Shown here one piece after another: positions 61,022 to 64,000 of a DNA stretch of 64,000 bases. This stretch comes from JABDQW01 sp942492025. Lineage in GTDB: Bacteria; Pseudomonadota; Gammaproteobacteria; SZUA-229. The DNA lies in NCBI GenBank assembly GCA_942492025.1, contig CALODJ010000008.1, positions 186,001 to 250,000 on the forward strand. The letters run 5' to 3'. The number at the start of each line of letters is the position of its first letter. The stretch's first letter is position 1. The position numbers were made by a program, and so were the translations under genes. Below the pieces are notes generated by a model. The model saw only the letters and a program-made list of their open reading frames with translations, did no database searches and had not been told where the DNA came from.

Positions 61022-61942
61022 TTAATCACCCTGTTCTGATGATGGAGCCTCCTCCAGAGCGGGTGCCTGCAGTGCGGGCGCCTGGATCGCTGGCTTTTTC
61101 ATCAACATTAATAACAGACTGGAAATACGGTCACGCAGATCACGCCGATCAATGATCATGTCAATCGCACCATGCTCCAGCAGAAATTCGCTGCGTTGAA
61201 AACCTTCCGGCAGTTTTTCACGCACCGTCTGTTCGATGACTCGAGGACCGGCAAATCCGATCAGGGCTTTGGGTTCAGCAATATTCAGATCACCCAGCAT
61301 GGCGAAACTTGCTGACACACCACCCATGGTCGGATCGGTAAGCACAGATATAAAGGGAACTTTCTCTTTCGCCATACGCGCCAGCACTGCACTGGTTTTC
61401 GCCATCTGCATCAATGAAAACAGCGCTTCCTGCATGCGGGCACCACCCGATGCGGAGAAGCAGACCAGCGGTATAGATTCAGCCAGTGACACATTGGCTG
61501 CCTGCACGAAGCGTTCACCAACCACTGAGCCCATGGAGCCACCCATGAAACGAAAATCAAAGGAAGCCGCAACCACATCGACACCCTTGACCTTGCCTTT
61601 GTAAACGATCAGCGCGTCTTTTTCATCCGTGTTCTTTTGTGCCTGCAACAAACGGTCCCTGTATTTCTTGCTGTCTTTAAACTTGAGCGCATCGATCGGC
61701 ATGTACTCAGCACCGATTTCCTCGCGCGGCGAATCGTCCAGAAAAATATCAAGACGATGGCGACCATAGACGCGCATGTGATGATTGCACTTCGGACACA
61801 CCTCCTGGTTGCGTTCGAGTTCTGCGCGATACAGTACGGCACTACAGGCAGTACACTTGGACCAGAGACCCTCCGGCACAGCACGCTTGGTGCCACCGTC
61901 AGTCCGAATGCGTGAGGGCATCAGTTTCTCGAACCAGCTCAT
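61022..61942 (-). CDS. accD: Acetyl-CoA carboxylase carboxyltransferase subunit beta
   Basis: A 306-residue subunit of the carboxyltransferase half of ACC, which makes malonyl-CoA with AccA. The N-terminal four-Cys zinc ribbon is LWSKCTACSAVLY and EVCPKCNHHMRV. The crotonase-type core has FMGGSMGSVVGERFVQA, FSASGGARMQEALFSLMQMA, SVLTDPTMGGVSASFAMLGD and IGFAGPRVIEQTVREKLPEG. It is followed by folC and preceded by trpA with 17 bases between. Confidence 0.97.
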   Translation of the reverse strand: MSWFEKLMPSRIRTDGGTKRAVPEGLWSKCTACSAVLYRAELERNQEVCPKCNHHMRVYGRHRLDIFLDDSPREEIGAEYMPIDALKFKDSKKYRDRLLQAQKNTDEKDALIVYKGKVKGVDVVAASFDFRFMGGSMGSVVGERFVQAANVSLAESIPLVCFSASGGARMQEALFSLMQMAKTSAVLARMAKEKVPFISVLTDPTMGGVSASFAMLGDLNIAEPKALIGFAGPRVIEQTVREKLPEGFQRSEFLLEHGAIDMIIDRRDLRDRISSLLLMLMKKPAIQAPALQAPALEEAPSSEQGD

Positions 61943-61959
61943 TTGCAGATCTCCTGTTT

Positions 61960-62805
61960 TCAGGCCATTCTCGAAATTTCTGCTGCCGTGTTCGCATCCA
62001 TCGCCGCGCGCATGGAACTCAGCAGCTCAGACACATCAGTAATCACCTGCTGGGTCTGATCGGGACTGTGCTGTTGATGCACAGCCATACGTTTTACTAT
62101 AGCACTACCGACGACAACTGCATCAGAACAGGCCGAAATCTGTGCTGCAGCCTGCGCATCGCTGATACCAAAACCCACACCGATAGGCAAATCGATTTTC
62201 TTGCGAATCATCTCAACTTTTTCTCTGACACTGTCCACGTCGAGATTGGCGGCGCCGGTGACACCCTTCAGCGAAACGTAATAGACAAATCCACTGGCAA
62301 CAGCCCCGATTTTCGCGATACGATGTTCAGTGCTGGTCGGTGCAATCAAAAAGACGGGATCGAGCGCGCTGCCTTTCAGTGCAGCGATATATGCATCCGC
62401 TTCTTCCGGTGGCATATCGACAGTGATGACGCCATCGATGCCGATTTCTGCGGCACGCTTGGCAAAGTTCTGATAGCCGGCCACTTCGATAAGGTTCAGA
62501 TAGCCCATCATGATGATCGGGGTGCTGTCATCGAGCTTGCGAAACTCGCTGACCGCGTTGAAGACATCGTCCAGCGTGATATTGAATTCCAGTGCACGTT
62601 CAGCAGCGGCCTGGATCACCGGGCCATCCGCCATCGGGTCGGAGAACGGGGCGCCGAGTTCAATGATATCCGCACCGGCTTTGACCATCGCGTGCATCAA
62701 TGGCACCGTTACCTCGGGATGCGGGTCACCGGTCATGATATAGGGGATCAACGCCTTACGGCCTTCCGCCTGCATTCGCCCAAAACAGGCCCGCAAGCGA
62801 CTCAC
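61960..62805 (-). CDS. trpA: Tryptophan synthase alpha subunit
   Basis: A 281-residue TIM barrel that cleaves indole-3-glycerol phosphate and passes indole to TrpB. Catalytic residues are Glu in DIIELGAPFSDPMADGPVI and Asp in DGVITVDMPPEEAD. VYYVSLKGVTGA and GVGFGISDAQAAAQ near the phosphate site are also present. Its ATG overlaps the trpB stop by 4 bases, so the two are translationally coupled. Confidence 0.97.
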   Translation of the reverse strand: MSRLRACFGRMQAEGRKALIPYIMTGDPHPEVTVPLMHAMVKAGADIIELGAPFSDPMADGPVIQAAAERALEFNITLDDVFNAVSEFRKLDDSTPIIMMGYLNLIEVAGYQNFAKRAAEIGIDGVITVDMPPEEADAYIAALKGSALDPVFLIAPTSTEHRIAKIGAVASGFVYYVSLKGVTGAANLDVDSVREKVEMIRKKIDLPIGVGFGISDAQAAAQISACSDAVVVGSAIVKRMAVHQQHSPDQTQQVITDVSELLSSMRAAMDANTAAEISRMA

Positions 62806-63986
62806 AACTCCATACCTTCGATTCTGGCTATCGTGTTGATGTCTTTATCGCCACGTCCGGACAGGTTGATGATCAGGCTTTGTTCCGGGCTCATCTGAGC
62901 AGCCAGTTTTAGCGCAAAAGCAACCGCATGGCTGGATTCGAGCGCCGGTATGATACCTTCGATGCGAGTCAGATGGTGGAACGCCTGCAATGCTTCATCG
63001 TCATTGATTGCGGTATACGTCACCCGACCAATATCCTTCAACCATGAATGTTCCGGTCCCACCCCGGGGTAATCCAGACCGGCTGAAACTGAATGGGTTT
63101 CGATAATCTGGCCGCACTTGTCTTCCATCAAATAGGTGCGGTTACCGTGCAACACGCCCGGTTCACCCGCACATAAGGGCGCCGCATGATGACCGGTCTC
63201 CAGGCCCTCACCCGCTGCCTCAACGCCGTACATAGCGACAGATTCGTCGTCCAGAAAAGGATGAAACAGGCCGATTGCATTGGAGCCGCCACCGACACAG
63301 GCGACCAGCGCATCCGGCAATCGGCCGGTCAGTTCGAGGATCTGGCTGCGCGCTTCTCGACCGATGACTGACTGAAAATCCCTCACCATCTGAGGATAGG
63401 GGTGCGGGCCAGCAACCGTACCAATGATGTAGAAGGTATTATCGACATTAGTGACCCAGTCGCGCATCGCCTCGTTGAGGGCATCCTTCAACGTTCTGGA
63501 GCCTGACGTGACCGGAATGACGTCGGCGCCGAGTAATTTCATGCGATAAACATTCGGCGCCTGGCGCTCGATATCTTCCGCCCCCATGTAGACCACGCAT
63601 TCCATTCCGAATCGTGCTGCCACGGTGGCCGAGGCAACACCGTGCTGACCTGCACCGGTTTCAGCGATGACGCGGTTTTTACCCATCGCGCGCGCGAGCA
63701 GTGCCTGGCCGATGGTGTTGTTCACCTTGTGAGCGCCGGTATGGTTCAGGTCTTCGCGTTTCAGAAAAATCTGTGCGCCTCCGGTTTCTTTTGACAGACG
63801 CTCGGCGTGATACAGGGGGCTAGGGCGCCCGACATAATAGGCCAGATCGGCATCGAACTGCGCCTGAAAATGCTCGTCCCTGGTGTATTTATGATAAGCC
63901 TCGGCCAATTCGTCCAGCGCCTGCATCAGGGTTTCAGAGACAAATCGACCGCCATACACGCCAAAATGACCCCGTTCATCCGGCAT
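62802..63986 (-). CDS. trpB: Tryptophan synthase beta subunit
   Basis: A 394-residue PLP enzyme that condenses indole with serine. It begins GHFGVYGGRFVSETLMQALD, the PLP lysine is in REDLNHTGAHKVNNTIGQAL, and AETGAGQHGVASATVAARFG, CVGGGSNAIGLFHPF and SAGLDYPGVGPEHS are all typical. The start at ATG 63984-63986 leaves only 14 bases to the window edge, so the upstream gene (trpF in many relatives) is not visible. Confidence 0.97.
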   Translation of the reverse strand: MPDERGHFGVYGGRFVSETLMQALDELAEAYHKYTRDEHFQAQFDADLAYYVGRPSPLYHAERLSKETGGAQIFLKREDLNHTGAHKVNNTIGQALLARAMGKNRVIAETGAGQHGVASATVAARFGMECVVYMGAEDIERQAPNVYRMKLLGADVIPVTSGSRTLKDALNEAMRDWVTNVDNTFYIIGTVAGPHPYPQMVRDFQSVIGREARSQILELTGRLPDALVACVGGGSNAIGLFHPFLDDESVAMYGVEAAGEGLETGHHAAPLCAGEPGVLHGNRTYLMEDKCGQIIETHSVSAGLDYPGVGPEHSWLKDIGRVTYTAINDDEALQAFHHLTRIEGIIPALESSHAVAFALKLAAQMSPEQSLIINLSGRGDKDINTIARIEGMEL

Positions 63987-64000
63987 TGCCGCATAATCGA

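Overview
The window looks like a chromosomal segment of a gammaproteobacterium with moderate GC. The evidence is gene order rather than a species match: trpB-trpA-accD-folC-dedD-cvpA-purF on one end, tRNA-Leu-tig-clpP-clpX-lon-hupB-tRNA-Val-tRNA-Asp-ppiD in the middle, and yejABEF, fabI, acnB and isc genes on the other end. Most genes lie on the minus strand. I cannot name the genus.

Layout. 1-10 kb: 3' part as seen on the plus strand (5' part of the gene) of acnB, a reduced isc cluster (iscR-iscU only, with a readable IscR-type promoter), the yejABEF peptide importer, fabI and a Na+/dicarboxylate or glutamate symporter. 10-19.5 kb: the protein folding and proteolysis block (ppiD, two tRNAs, hupB, lon, clpX, clpP, tig, tRNA-Leu). 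19.6-26.4 kb: a MacAB-like export operon with two separate FtsX-type permeases, then three tightly packed membrane genes (an ion-channel-like protein, an 81-residue unknown, and an MscS channel with a long periplasmic coiled coil).

26.5-37.3 kb is an eroded accessory region. Several genes here are fused across internal deletions or broken: a radical SAM/ZIP chimera, a DnaK/DnaJ chimera with a further frameshift, an amidohydrolase remnant, an esterase-like/glutamate dehydrogenase chimera, a methyltransferase with its middle missing, and a GFA-family gene interrupted by a 241 bp miniature element. That element has 18 bp terminal inverted repeats and a 4 bp CTAA duplication; a second copy lies beside hsp20, and single ends of it sit exactly where other genes stop or break. 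Intact genes in between are hsp20, a secreted amidohydrolase, a small HExxH lipoprotein, a LysR regulator and a nitrilase. Several families of palindromic intergenic repeats are also concentrated here and around 45 kb.

38-48.5 kb: an EAL/HDOD protein, a small secreted Cys/Met-rich protein, a B12-binding radical SAM protein, a NavMs-like voltage-gated sodium channel, RecQ, a YaiI/YqxD protein, glycerate 2-kinase and metZ.

48.8-56.8 kb is the most interesting part. Nine minus-strand genes, mostly overlapping or a few bases apart, encode in transcription order a NUDIX hydrolase, a PhoU-like/aminoglycoside-phosphotransferase-like fusion, an ATP-grasp ligase, an HPr-kinase-related kinase, a SixA-like/NUDIX fusion, a second histidine phosphatase, a calcineurin-like phosphoesterase, a 92-residue amphi-Trp-like protein and a cytoplasmic-looking YkuD L,D-transpeptidase homologue. 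The block sits between purF and metZ, which are adjacent in Pseudomonas. It resembles what I remember NCBIfam calling the 'GAK' genome context (ATP-grasp, amphi-Trp, HprK-related kinase), which as far as I know has no experimentally assigned function. The gene set reads as a make-and-remove pathway for a phosphorylated molecule or protein. 56.9-64 kb: purF, cvpA, dedD, folC, accD, trpA and trpB, as in the usual gammaproteobacterial order.
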